DNA of 10,512 bases from Nautiliaceae bacterium (GTDB taxonomy: Bacteria; Campylobacterota; Campylobacteria; Campylobacterales; Nautiliaceae). Below, piece by piece: positions 1-6,557 of the stretch (positions are counted from its first letter, which is position 1; every line of letters begins with the position of its first letter). The notes under the pieces are model-generated. The model saw only the letters and a program-made list of their open reading frames with translations, did no database searches and had not been told where the DNA came from. Position numbers and translations under genes: made by a program. Where the stretch lies: positions 1 to 10,512 of the forward strand of contig JALVUH010000041.1 of the NCBI GenBank assembly GCA_027035735.1. Reading direction: 5' to 3'.

Positions 1-468
1 ACTTCTTTATTTTATATTTCTAAAATATTAAATGTGCCTTATGATACGTTAAGACTTCATAATTTACAACTTAAGTATTCTTTTACTCCTCCATATAAAT
101 ATTATATATACATACCTGCAAATAAATTGGCATTATTTGATATGAAATTTAATCCTAAAAATAGAAAATATGTCTATATTTATAGAGTTAAAAAAGGCGA
201 TACCTTATTAAAAATAGCTAAAAAATTTGATATTAAACTTTCAGTATTAGAAGCTTATAATAAATTAGGAAGATTTTTACATATTAATCAAAAAATATTT
301 ATTCCATTAACATATAAGTTTATTAAATATAAAGTAAAAAGAGGCGATTCTCTTTTAAAAATTGCTAAAGAGTTTGGTGTTTCTTATAAAAAAATCATGC
401 AATTTAATAATTTAAATTCATCTATTATCAGAGTTGGGCAATTATTAAAAATTCCTCAAAGGTTTTAG
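1..468 (+). CDS. mltD: Membrane-bound lytic murein transglycosylase D-like protein, C-terminal part with two LysM domains (5' end outside window)
   Basis: The reading frame is open from base 1 to the TAG at 466-468, so this is the C-terminal 155 residues of a longer protein. A GTG at base 34 is internal and not the start. The first ~55 visible residues, including FTPP and YYIYIPANKL, resemble the linker that follows the catalytic domain of MltD enzymes. Two LysM repeats follow at visible residues ~59-102 (YRVKKGDTLLKIAKKF) and ~109-152 (YKVKRGDSLLKIAKEF), each ending in an IPL or IPQ strand. LysM binds the glycan chains of peptidoglycan, and the missing N-terminal domain should cleave the MurNAc-GlcNAc bond in the periplasm. 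The catalytic glutamate lies outside the window, so the enzyme name rests on the linker, the tandem LysM repeats and the adjacency to rlpA. A different LysM-tailed hydrolase remains possible. Confidence 0.8.
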   Translation, partial: TSLFYISKILNVPYDTLRLHNLQLKYSFTPPYKYYIYIPANKLALFDMKFNPKNRKYVYIYRVKKGDTLLKIAKKFDIKLSVLEAYNKLGRFLHINQKIFIPLTYKFIKYKVKRGDSLLKIAKEFGVSYKKIMQFNNLNSSIIRVGQLLKIPQRF

Positions 469-471
469 TTG
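458..471 (+). promoter_or_regulatory. Shine-Dalgarno plus TTG start of rlpA
   Basis: AAAGG at 458-462 sits 6 nt upstream of the TTG at 469-471, which immediately follows the mltD TAG. This site decides the rlpA start, because the signal peptide is encoded directly from this TTG. Translational coupling with mltD is likely. Confidence 0.7.
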
Positions 472-1146
472 AGAATATATTTAACCATTATTTTTTTATT
501 ATTTATAGGGTGTGCCACAAAAGAATACAATTCGTATGTTTTACCAGCTCCTGGTATAACAAAATCAACTCAAAAACCATATGTAGTAAATGGAGTAATC
601 TATTATCCTAAAAGAGAAGTGCCTCTGGGATGGACCCAAAGAGGGATTGCTAGTTGGTATGGTCCAAATTTTCATGGTAAATATACAAGTGATGGAGAAA
701 TTTATAATATGTTTGCTTATACAGCAGCACATAAAACTCTTCCGATGAATACTATTGTAAAAGTTACAAATTTAAATAATGGAAAAAGTGTAATTGTAAG
801 AATAAATGATAGAGGACCATTTGTAAAAGGTAGAATAATAGATTTAAGTTATGCTGCTGCAAAAAAAATAGGACTTGATATTACAGGGACTGCTCCTGTT
901 AAGTTAACAGTGATAGGATTTAAGGGTAAAAATTATGTAAGTGGATACAAAATTCAAGTAGGAGCTTTTATCAGTAAAATAGGAGCTATGAAAACAGCAA
1001 AAAAATATAAAAAATTTGGCTATAATACGGAAGTTACAAAAATAGGGGATTTTTATAAAGTTTTTATTGTAGGATTTAGAACCTATAATGAAGCTAAAAA
1101 ATTTGAATTGACTCATCATATTGCAGGATTTATTATAGGAGATTAG
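469..1146 (+). CDS. rlpA: RlpA septal ring lytic transglycosylase/lipoprotein (DPBB + SPOR domains)
   Basis: RlpA-family lipoprotein of 225 residues. In species where it is active it is a lytic transglycosylase that cleaves glycan strands lacking stem peptides. A short signal peptide ends in a lipobox-like FIG-C, with Cys15 as the predicted lipidated residue. The double-psi beta-barrel spans ~57-150. It keeps the residues associated with catalysis in active members: E77 (SDGE), H88 (AAHKTLP) and D114 (INDRGP). A SPOR domain for binding denuded glycan spans ~159-215 (YKIQVGAF... FYKVFIVGF). The start is a TTG directly after the upstream mltD stop; an AAAGG at 458-462 lies 6 nt before it, and the signal peptide begins immediately, so the unusual start is well supported. 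Adjacency to a LysM lytic transglycosylase suggests joint glycan remodelling. Full length. Confidence 0.92.
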   Translation: MRIYLTIIFLLFIGCATKEYNSYVLPAPGITKSTQKPYVVNGVIYYPKREVPLGWTQRGIASWYGPNFHGKYTSDGEIYNMFAYTAAHKTLPMNTIVKVTNLNNGKSVIVRINDRGPFVKGRIIDLSYAAAKKIGLDITGTAPVKLTVIGFKGKNYVSGYKIQVGAFISKIGAMKTAKKYKKFGYNTEVTKIGDFYKVFIVGFRTYNEAKKFELTHHIAGFIIGD

Positions 1147-1147
1147 T

Positions 1148-1717
1148 ATGACAGAAATTAAAAGAGAAACTAAAGAGACAAAAATAGAGATTAAGGTTGA
1201 TGTTAATGGGAGCTTTAAAAGTAATATTTCTACAGGGATAGGTTTTTTTGATCATATGCTTGAAACTTTGGCAAAACATAGTGGTATTTCAATGGAAATT
1301 TTTTGTGATGGAGATATTGATGTAGATTATCATCATAGTGTTGAAGATGTTGGAATTGTTTTAGGGCAAGCTTTATATAAAGAAATTTTTCCTATAAAAG
1401 ATATTGAAAGATTTGCAAATGCAGTAGCTATTCTTGATGAAGCGGCAGTTGAGGTTGATTTGGATATAGGAGGTAGGGCATATTTAGTTTATGATATGCC
1501 AAGGGATGGTGCGATTAGAGATTTTGATTTAGAATTAGTAGAAGAGTTTTTTAAATCTCTTGTATTTAATTTTAAAATAGCAGCTCATATTATATATCTT
1601 AGAGGCACAAATAAACATCATATAATTGAAAGTGCTTTTAAATCTTTTGCTGTGGCTTTAAGAAGAGCTTTAAGTTATAGAAAAAGTGGTGTTCCTTCAA
1701 CAAAAGGTGTATTATGA
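1148..1717 (+). CDS. hisB: Imidazoleglycerol-phosphate dehydratase (monofunctional HisB)
   Basis: Catalyses the dehydration of imidazole glycerol phosphate to imidazole acetol phosphate, the sixth step of histidine biosynthesis, in the cytoplasm. The 189-residue length is that of the stand-alone dehydratase, with no histidinol-phosphatase domain fused. Manganese-binding motifs of the family are present: FDHML (H36), DVDYHHSVED (H62, H63, E66), AAH at 147 and the NKHHIIES block (H157, H158, E161). The C-terminus GVPSTKGVL is typical. The start is supported by AGGAG at 1137-1141, 6 nt upstream, one base after the rlpA stop. The 3' end overlaps kdsC in an ATGA. No other his gene is visible, so this is a lone histidine gene inside an envelope operon; nothing suggests it is damaged. 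Confidence 0.97.
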   Translation: MTEIKRETKETKIEIKVDVNGSFKSNISTGIGFFDHMLETLAKHSGISMEIFCDGDIDVDYHHSVEDVGIVLGQALYKEIFPIKDIERFANAVAILDEAAVEVDLDIGGRAYLVYDMPRDGAIRDFDLELVEEFFKSLVFNFKIAAHIIYLRGTNKHHIIESAFKSFAVALRRALSYRKSGVPSTKGVL

Positions 1718-2211
1718 TAGAGCTTATTGTAATTGATGTAGATGGAACTTTAACTGATGGAAAAATTTATTATTCAAGTGAGGGTGAAGAAATAAAAGCT
1801 TTTAATATAAAAGATGGATTAATGATAGCTTCTTGGAATAGACTTGGTAAAAAAAGTGCTATTATTACTGGGCGAATTTCAAATATGGTAGAAAGAAGAG
1901 CAAAAGAACTTAAAATTACATATGTAGAACAAGGAATAAGAGATAAAGCTGCTAAATTAAAAGAAATTTGTGAAAAAGAAAATATTTCATTATCTAATGT
2001 GGCAGTTATTGGAGATGATATGAATGATTTTTCAATGATGAAAATTGTAAAAAGAACATTTGCACCATTTGATGCGAATCCTTATATTTATGATTATGTT
2101 AGTGATCCTTTGACAAAAAAAGGTGGTGATGGTGCGGTTGCAGAGATGATAGAAATTCTTTTAAAAGAAGAAAATTTATATGATAAATTTTTGGAATTAT
2201 GGGTAAATTAG
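1714..2211 (+). CDS. kdsC: 3-deoxy-D-manno-octulosonate 8-phosphate phosphatase (KdsC), HAD family
   Basis: Hydrolyses KDO 8-phosphate to KDO, the sugar linking lipid A to the LPS/LOS core. This is a small cap-less HAD phosphatase of 165 residues, as usual for the family, which works as a tetramer. HAD motif I is DVDGTLTDG with nucleophile D8 and acid/base D10. Motif II is ITGR (T52), motif III lysine is probably K78, and motif IV is GDDMND (D101, D102). Family-specific segments EEIKAFNIKDGL and the C-terminal GGDGAV are also present. The ATG lies in an ATGA overlap with hisB and has AAAAGG 7 nt upstream. The 3' end overlaps the LptC-like gene by 13 nt. Being directly ahead of lptC and lptA makes KdsC the more likely role than another HAD phosphatase. 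Confidence 0.95.
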   Translation: MIELIVIDVDGTLTDGKIYYSSEGEEIKAFNIKDGLMIASWNRLGKKSAIITGRISNMVERRAKELKITYVEQGIRDKAAKLKEICEKENISLSNVAVIGDDMNDFSMMKIVKRTFAPFDANPYIYDYVSDPLTKKGGDGAVAEMIEILLKEENLYDKFLELWVN

Positions 2212-2699
2212 TTTTTTTAATAATATTTTTAATTTTAATATTGATTTTTCCTGTATATGAAAATTTTCAAATAAAATTAAATAATGAGAAAAAAATTCAA
2301 AATAAAATTCCTTTGGCTAAAATTATAAATGGTGAATTTTTTATATATGAAGTTAATTTAAGTAAAAAAGGAGCTTTTAATTCTTTGAATATTTTTCAAA
2401 ATCTATATATTGCTAAAGATTTAAATGTCAGTGATTTGAATAAAAAAGAGAAATTTTTTGCAAGAAAAGCTATTTTAAAAAATAAGCTTTTAGAGGCTTT
2501 TATTTTTAAATATGAAAATAATAAATATGCATTTAATTCCAATTATGTAGTATATAATTTAAAAACTAAAAATATTTATGGAAAAAGATTTTTTTTATAT
2601 TCTGCAGATTATAATGCAAGTGGTTATAGATTTTTTATAGATAAACAAAGAGATATAAAAGCTCAAAATATAAGTTTTGATTTAAAGGTTAATAAATGA
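2199..2699 (+). CDS. lptC: LptC-like LPS export protein (single-pass inner-membrane, periplasmic domain)
   Basis: Predicted 166-residue bitopic membrane protein. One N-terminal transmembrane helix (~3-20, strongly hydrophobic) is followed by a ~140-residue periplasmic part rich in beta-forming residues. LptC takes lipopolysaccharide from the LptB2FG transporter and passes it to LptA. The family has little sequence conservation, so the call rests on topology, size and position between kdsC and lptA, the standard order in many Gram-negatives. The C-terminal segment resembles the beta-jellyroll repeats of LptC/LptA. The start overlaps kdsC by 13 nt and its Shine-Dalgarno is weak (GGA only 3 nt upstream), so translation probably depends on coupling. 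It ends in an ATGA overlap with lptA. Confidence 0.75.
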   Translation: MGKLVFLIIFLILILIFPVYENFQIKLNNEKKIQNKIPLAKIINGEFFIYEVNLSKKGAFNSLNIFQNLYIAKDLNVSDLNKKEKFFARKAILKNKLLEAFIFKYENNKYAFNSNYVVYNLKTKNIYGKRFFLYSADYNASGYRFFIDKQRDIKAQNISFDLKVNK

Positions 2700-3148
2700 A
2701 AAAGTTAATAATATTTATTTTTTTAATTTCTTTTATATTTGCTGATGTGTTACATATAACAAGTAAAAAATTTTTTTATGATTCTAAAAAATTAATAAGT
2801 GTTTTTATAGGTGATGTTAATGCAACAAAAGGAAAAGATAATATACTAGCTCAAAAGATGATTATCTATTTTAATAAAAATAAAAAACCAATTAAATATA
2901 TTGCTTATGGTAATGTAAAATTTGTTTTTAATGATCAAAATGCTACTTATAAAGGACATTGTGATAAGTTAATTTATAATTTTTTGACTACTGATATTTA
3001 CTTGATAGGAAATGCGTTTGTAAAAAAATTACAAACAAATGAAATTATGAGTGGGGAAGAGATAAAAATTAATAGAAAAAATCAAACTCTAGAAGTTTTA
3101 GGAAATAATAAAAAACCAGTAAATATTATAATAAAGGTAAATCAATGA
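2696..3148 (+). CDS. lptA: LptA-like periplasmic LPS transport protein (OstA-like N-domain)
   Basis: Exported 150-residue protein with a signal peptide of ~16 residues (cleavage predicted after FIFA) and a beta-rich mature part. LptA monomers stack into the periplasmic bridge that carries LPS from LptC to LptD. Segments such as FFYDSKKLISVFIGDVNATKG, IKYIAYGNVKF and a repeated YLIGNAFVKK follow the strand-turn pattern of the OstA/LptA fold. The terminal TLEVLGNNKKPVNIII also fits. The ATG overlaps the lptC stop as ATGA and has AAAGG at 2684-2688. It ends in another ATGA with engB. At 150 residues it is slightly shorter than E. coli LptA but normal for Campylobacterota, as far as I recall. Confidence 0.85.
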   Translation: MKKLIIFIFLISFIFADVLHITSKKFFYDSKKLISVFIGDVNATKGKDNILAQKMIIYFNKNKKPIKYIAYGNVKFVFNDQNATYKGHCDKLIYNFLTTDIYLIGNAFVKKLQTNEIMSGEEIKINRKNQTLEVLGNNKKPVNIIIKVNQ

Positions 3149-3738
3149 AAGTAAAATTTATAAAATCTGCTCCAAGCATTAAAGAAGCAATTGAACCTAA
3201 TTTTACAGAAGTGGCTTTGCTTGGAAGAAGTAATGTTGGAAAGAGCAGTTTTTTGAATGCTTTTACTAATCAAAAAATTGCTAAGACTTCTTCAACACCA
3301 GGAAAAACTAGACTTATTAATTTTTTTGAAATTGAAGATGAAGGAAAAAAATATATTTTAGTGGATTTGCCTGGTTTTGGATATGCAAAAGTTTCAAAAT
3401 CTCTTCTTAAAGAATGGGGTAAAAATTTGGATGAATTTTTAAAAAAGAGATTTAATATAAAGCTTTTTATTCATTTAAGAGATGCTAGACATCCAAATTT
3501 AGATATTGACAATAATGTAGATGAATATTTGAAATCTTTTTTAAGACCTGATCAACAAATTTTAACTATTTTTACAAAAACTGATAAACTAAAACAGAGT
3601 GAACTTGCTAAATTAAAAAAAGAGTATCCAAATGCTTTATTTGTTTCTAATACCAAAAAAAGAGGAATAGAAGAAGTTAGAAAAAAGATAAATGAAATAT
3701 TATGGGGGATAAATGAAAATAATAAAACCAAATCTTAA
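3145..3738 (+). CDS. engB: EngB/YihA/YsxC ribosome biogenesis GTP-binding protein
   Basis: TRAFAC-class GTPase needed for late 50S subunit assembly, usually essential. All G motifs are visible in the 197 residues: G1 GRSNVGKSS (27-35), G2 region TSSTPGKT (48-55), G3 DLPGFGY (74-80), G4 TKTDK (144-148, the TKxD form typical of this family) and G5 VSNTKK (167-172). The start is the ATG in the ATGA overlap with lptA, with AAAGG 7 nt upstream at 3133-3137. The last 26 nt overlap the following GNAT gene. engB downstream of lptA is a conserved arrangement in Campylobacterota (as recalled for Cj0649-Cj0650). Nothing odd in the protein. Confidence 0.97.
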   Translation: MKVKFIKSAPSIKEAIEPNFTEVALLGRSNVGKSSFLNAFTNQKIAKTSSTPGKTRLINFFEIEDEGKKYILVDLPGFGYAKVSKSLLKEWGKNLDEFLKKRFNIKLFIHLRDARHPNLDIDNNVDEYLKSFLRPDQQILTIFTKTDKLKQSELAKLKKEYPNALFVSNTKKRGIEEVRKKINEILWGINENNKTKS

Positions 3739-4168
3739 TAATATAATTGATATTCAAACTATTTTAAAACCTTATGTAGATGAAGGAATAATTCTTTATA
3801 GAGATGAAGATGAAATAGCTACAAATATACGCTCTTATGTATTAGCTTATGAAAATGATGTGCCAATAGGAGTAGGAGCTTTACATATTTTTTCTCCTTT
3901 TTTAGCAGAAATTCGCTCTTTAGCAGTAGATAAAAATTATCAAGGTAGAGGTATAGGAAAGAAAATAGTTAAAGCTTTATTAAAAGAAGCAAAAGAGATT
4001 GGAATTAAAGAAGTTTTAGCTTTGACTTATAAAAAAGAGTTTTTTGAAAAGTTAGGTTTTAGAGAAATACCAAAAGAATCAATACCTGATAAAAAAATAT
4101 GGGCGGATTGTATAAAATGCAAATTTTTTCCAAATTGCAACGAAATAGCTCTTATTATATCTTTATAA
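3713..4168 (+). CDS. GNAT N-acetyltransferase, short N-acetylglutamate synthase type (argA-like)
   Basis: A 151-residue single-domain GNAT. The acetyl-CoA pyrophosphate loop is QGRGIGK (77-83), preceded by a core strand with E66 (LAEIRSLAV). The C-terminal part has FFEKLGF and then a cysteine-bearing tail, WADCIKCKFFPNCNEIALI (C133, C136, C142). That tail, following an SIPDKKIW-like segment, is what I recall from the GNAT domain of N-acetylglutamate synthases and from the short stand-alone enzymes of bacteria lacking classical ArgA. The expected reaction is acetyl-CoA plus glutamate giving N-acetylglutamate, the first step of arginine biosynthesis. Substrate specificity is inferred, and another amino-acid acetyltransferase is possible. 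The start is supported by a GGGGGA Shine-Dalgarno at 3704-3709. It overlaps engB by 26 nt and the next gene by ~52 nt. Confidence 0.8.
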   Translation: MKIIKPNLNNIIDIQTILKPYVDEGIILYRDEDEIATNIRSYVLAYENDVPIGVGALHIFSPFLAEIRSLAVDKNYQGRGIGKKIVKALLKEAKEIGIKEVLALTYKKEFFEKLGFREIPKESIPDKKIWADCIKCKFFPNCNEIALIISL

Positions 4169-4536
4169 TTTTTTTTGTAATATTAATAGCTATTTTAAAT
4201 TCATCTTTTATTTATTTCCCATTATTATTGGGTTTTGTATTTTTTTGTTTAGATTTATTTAGTGCTGTTGTTTATATTGCGTTGTTTTCAATTTTACATA
4301 AATACAATATTTTTTATTTTGAATTTTTTTATCTTTTTTATTATTTTTATTTAAAATATAAAATATTGGATTTTTTTGATAAAGATTATTTAGATGTAGT
4401 TGTAAGTTTTTTTGTTTATTTTACTTATTTTATTTATTTAATAATTGAGCATTATAATATTAATTTTATATTTATTTATATTTTATATAATTTTGCATTT
4501 GATATAGTAATTATTAGGGTTATTAAATGCAAATAA
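4117..4536 (+). CDS. Small polytopic membrane protein upstream of PBP2 (MreD-like position; function unproven)
   Basis: A 139-residue, extremely hydrophobic protein, dominated by Phe, Tyr, Ile and Leu, with about five or six likely membrane segments (~13-28, 32-45, 47-60, 65-79, 92-110, 115-134). I recognise no motif. The likely start is the ATG at 4117, with GGGCGGA at 4101-4107 as ribosome site. An ATG at 4099 would extend it by six residues but has no such site, and a TTG at 4135 is also possible. It begins inside the GNAT gene (about 52 nt of overlap) and its last 10 nt overlap the PBP2 gene. A small multi-pass protein directly ahead of mrdA matches the place of MreD in mreCD-mrdA clusters. 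C. jejuni is recalled to have an integral membrane protein here too (Cj0651). MreD is therefore a positional hypothesis only. Confidence 0.7.
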   Translation: MQIFSKLQRNSSYYIFIIFFVILIAILNSSFIYFPLLLGFVFFCLDLFSAVVYIALFSILHKYNIFYFEFFYLFYYFYLKYKILDFFDKDYLDVVVSFFVYFTYFIYLIIEHYNINFIFIYILYNFAFDIVIIRVIKCK

Positions 4537-6299
4537 GAATCTTGCTTTTTTTAATAATTTTGTTTTATGGGATATTAATTTATAGAGTTTATGACTTGAG
4601 TGTTCTTTCATATCAAAAATATAATAAACTTGCTAAACATAATATTATAAAAATAATTCCTCTTGCTCCTGTAAGAGGAGTTATTTATGACAGATATCAT
4701 ACGCCTTTGGCTGTTAATGAATTAAGATTTGATTTAACAATAAAGCCTCATTTAAAAGATAGAGAATTAAATTCAACTATAAATGATATTGCAGCTGTTT
4801 TGGATGTAAATAAAACTAAAATCTACAAAGAATATAAAAAAGAAGATTCTCCTTTTGTAAATAAAAATATTCCTGTAGTTAGATATTTAAGTGAAGATGA
4901 TGTATATAAAATTGAACCTATACTTTCATTGAATGATAATATTGGATTTGAAACTACATATTTAAGAAATTATCCATATAAAATATTTCTATCAAATGTA
5001 TTAGGTTATGTAGCAAGAGCTAATAAAAAAGATTTGCAAAGAAATCCTGTTATTCAATATACTCAAGTTGCAGGTAAAAGGGGAATTGAAAAATATTATG
5101 ATAATATTTTGCAAGGTAGTTTAGGAGAAAAAAAAGTTTTAGTAAATGCAAGAAATCAAGTTTTAAAAGTTTTAAAAGTAACTCCTCCAAAAACTCATTC
5201 AATTACATTGACAATAGATAAAAATTTACAACAGGCAATATATGATAAAATGGTAAAAGATAATAAAAAAGGTGCTGTTGTTGTTATGAAAACAGATGGA
5301 GAAGTATTAGCTTTAGTTTCAGTACCTTCATATGATAATAATTTATTTGTTAAAGGTATTTCATATAAAAAATGGTATGAATTGTCCCATAATGTGTATA
5401 ATCCTTTACTTAATAAACCTGTAAGTGGTCTTTATCCTCCTGGGTCTACTATAAAACCTGCAGAGGCTTTAATTGCTATTGCTAGTGGAAAATGGAATCC
5501 TTGGAAAAAAATAAATTGTCCTGGATATATAATTTTAGGAAATAGAAAATTTAGAGATTGGAATCCATGGGGACATGGTCAAACAAATATAATTAAAGCA
5601 ATAAAAGAGAGTGTAGATACTTATTTTTATCAGGTAGGATTAAAACTTGGAATTGATTATTTGGCAAAAAATTTTAAAAGAATAGGTTTTGGTAAAAAGA
5701 CTGGAATTGATTTGCCAAATGAAAAGGCAGGAATTGTTCCTTCAAGAAAATGGAAAGCATTAAAATATCATCAGCCTTGGTTTTTAGGTGAAACATTAAA
5801 TGTTTCTATAGGACAGGGATATTTTCTTGTTACTCCTTTACAAATAGCGGATGATACTGCTCTTTTGGCAACAGGAAAACTTCCAAGACCTTTTGTAGCC
5901 TTAAAAATTGATAATAATAAAACAAAACCTATTTTAAGAGATGTTTTAACATCTAAAGAAAAAAAATCTTTATGGATTGTAAGAAAAGGAATGTGGGAGG
6001 TTTGTAATTCTCCTGGAGGAACTGCTACAAAATATATTCATACAAAAATAACAATTGCAGGCAAAACAGGAACAGCACAAGTCTATACTGTTCCTGAAGA
6101 AGTAAAAGAAGAACATATAAAAAAAGAAATAAAATATTTCTTACGTCCTCAAGCTTGGCTTACAACTTTTGGACCTTATAAACATCCTCAATATATAGTA
6201 ACTGTTTTGGTTGAACATGGAGGGGATGGAGGAAGAGCTTGTGGAGATATCGTGAGTTTTGTGTATAATTATTTAGTAAATCATGGATATATTAAATAG
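4527..6299 (+). CDS. mrdA: Penicillin-binding protein 2 (MrdA), class B transpeptidase of cell elongation
   Basis: Class B PBP of 590 residues, close to the family norm. It cross-links peptidoglycan in the periplasm, normally with the glycosyltransferase RodA in the elongasome. An N-terminal membrane anchor (~4-20) is followed by the PBP dimerisation region, which starts at PVRGVIYDR (48-56). The transpeptidase domain carries the active-site motif GSTIK with S307 and K310, the second motif SVD (362-364; Asp instead of Asn is normal for PBP2) and the third motif KTG (513-515) in AGKTGTAQ. GIEKYYDNILQG and GYFLVTPLQIA are further family blocks. The ATG at 4527 overlaps the upstream gene by 10 nt, with AGGG at 4516-4519. 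It is the last gene of the cluster, and its TAG directly touches the stop of the convergent gene. rodA is not in the window. Confidence 0.97.
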   Translation: MQIRILLFLIILFYGILIYRVYDLSVLSYQKYNKLAKHNIIKIIPLAPVRGVIYDRYHTPLAVNELRFDLTIKPHLKDRELNSTINDIAAVLDVNKTKIYKEYKKEDSPFVNKNIPVVRYLSEDDVYKIEPILSLNDNIGFETTYLRNYPYKIFLSNVLGYVARANKKDLQRNPVIQYTQVAGKRGIEKYYDNILQGSLGEKKVLVNARNQVLKVLKVTPPKTHSITLTIDKNLQQAIYDKMVKDNKKGAVVVMKTDGEVLALVSVPSYDNNLFVKGISYKKWYELSHNVYNPLLNKPVSGLYPPGSTIKPAEALIAIASGKWNPWKKINCPGYIILGNRKFRDWNPWGHGQTNIIKAIKESVDTYFYQVGLKLGIDYLAKNFKRIGFGKKTGIDLPNEKAGIVPSRKWKALKYHQPWFLGETLNVSIGQGYFLVTPLQIADDTALLATGKLPRPFVALKIDNNKTKPILRDVLTSKEKKSLWIVRKGMWEVCNSPGGTATKYIHTKITIAGKTGTAQVYTVPEEVKEEHIKKEIKYFLRPQAWLTTFGPYKHPQYIVTVLVEHGGDGGRACGDIVSFVYNYLVNHGYIK

Positions 6300-6300
6300 T
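6299..6300. other. Zero-gap convergent junction between mrdA and the sel1-like gene
   Basis: The TAG of mrdA ends at 6299 and the complement of the TAA of the opposing gene begins at 6300. There is no intergenic DNA for a terminator. A five-base inverted repeat (AAATA/TATTT) sits on the junction next to a T-run, but it is too weak to count as an intrinsic terminator. Confidence 0.9.
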
Positions 6301-6548
6301 TATTTTTTACAAGCAGGTTTTAATCCAAGTTGACAAGCTTTTGCTTTATATTCTAATTTAAGTGTTTTATTTTTTACAAGTTGAGCGTATGAAAAACATC
6401 CCCATGCATTTTTATTTTTATCACAAGCTAGTTTAAAATATTTTTCTGCTTTTTTATAGTTTTTTGCTAAATAAGCATAAAGACCTTCATTATAATAACA
6501 AGTAGTAGCAAATACAAATATTGGGGCTAAAAAAATTAATTTTTTCAT
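6300..6548 (-). CDS. Small exported cysteine-containing Sel1/Hcp-like protein
   Basis: An 82-residue protein beginning with a Lys-Lys plus hydrophobic signal peptide (residues 1-14, likely cleavage after VFA), so it is probably periplasmic. C17 follows the sequence ATT and does not form a good lipobox. The rest is helical: a TPR/Sel1-like unit, YLAKNYKKAEKYFKLACDK, then cysteines in pairs C42-x8-C51 and C72-x7-C80. That spacing recalls the disulfide-stapled Sel1-like repeats of Helicobacter cysteine-rich proteins (Hcp), here with only about one and a half repeats. A strong ribosome site, TAAGGAG, overlaps the stop of the upstream PP-loop gene, so it is translated as the third gene of the dnaG transcript. 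The specific role is unknown. It could be a remnant of a longer Sel1 protein, but it has a clean start and stop. Confidence 0.75.
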   Translation of the reverse strand: MKKLIFLAPIFVFATTCYYNEGLYAYLAKNYKKAEKYFKLACDKNKNAWGCFSYAQLVKNKTLKLEYKAKACQLGLKPACKK

Positions 6549-6557
6549 TATTACTCC

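Noticed and set aside
362..364. PBP2 second motif SVD (residues 362-364 of the protein at 4527-6299) as a possible active-site mutation
   Set aside because: The coordinates given are residue numbers. Asp at the third position of the SxN motif is normal in PBP2 proteins, including E. coli, so it is not a defect.
904..1119. 71-residue open frame on the minus strand inside rlpA
   Set aside because: Antisense shadow of the RlpA SPOR region; no ribosome site and no recognisable protein features.
2589..2596. Runs of eight T or A (also at about 860, 5128, 7621 and 8021) as possible phase-variation tracts
   Set aside because: Tracts of eight are expected by chance at this base composition, mostly encode Lys-Lys or Phe, and sit in housekeeping genes where switching is unlikely. 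Known contingency tracts in this phylum are longer and usually G/C.
6280..6320. Possible bidirectional terminator at the mrdA/sel1-like junction
   Set aside because: Only a five-base A/T inverted repeat with almost no loop; too unstable to call an intrinsic terminator.
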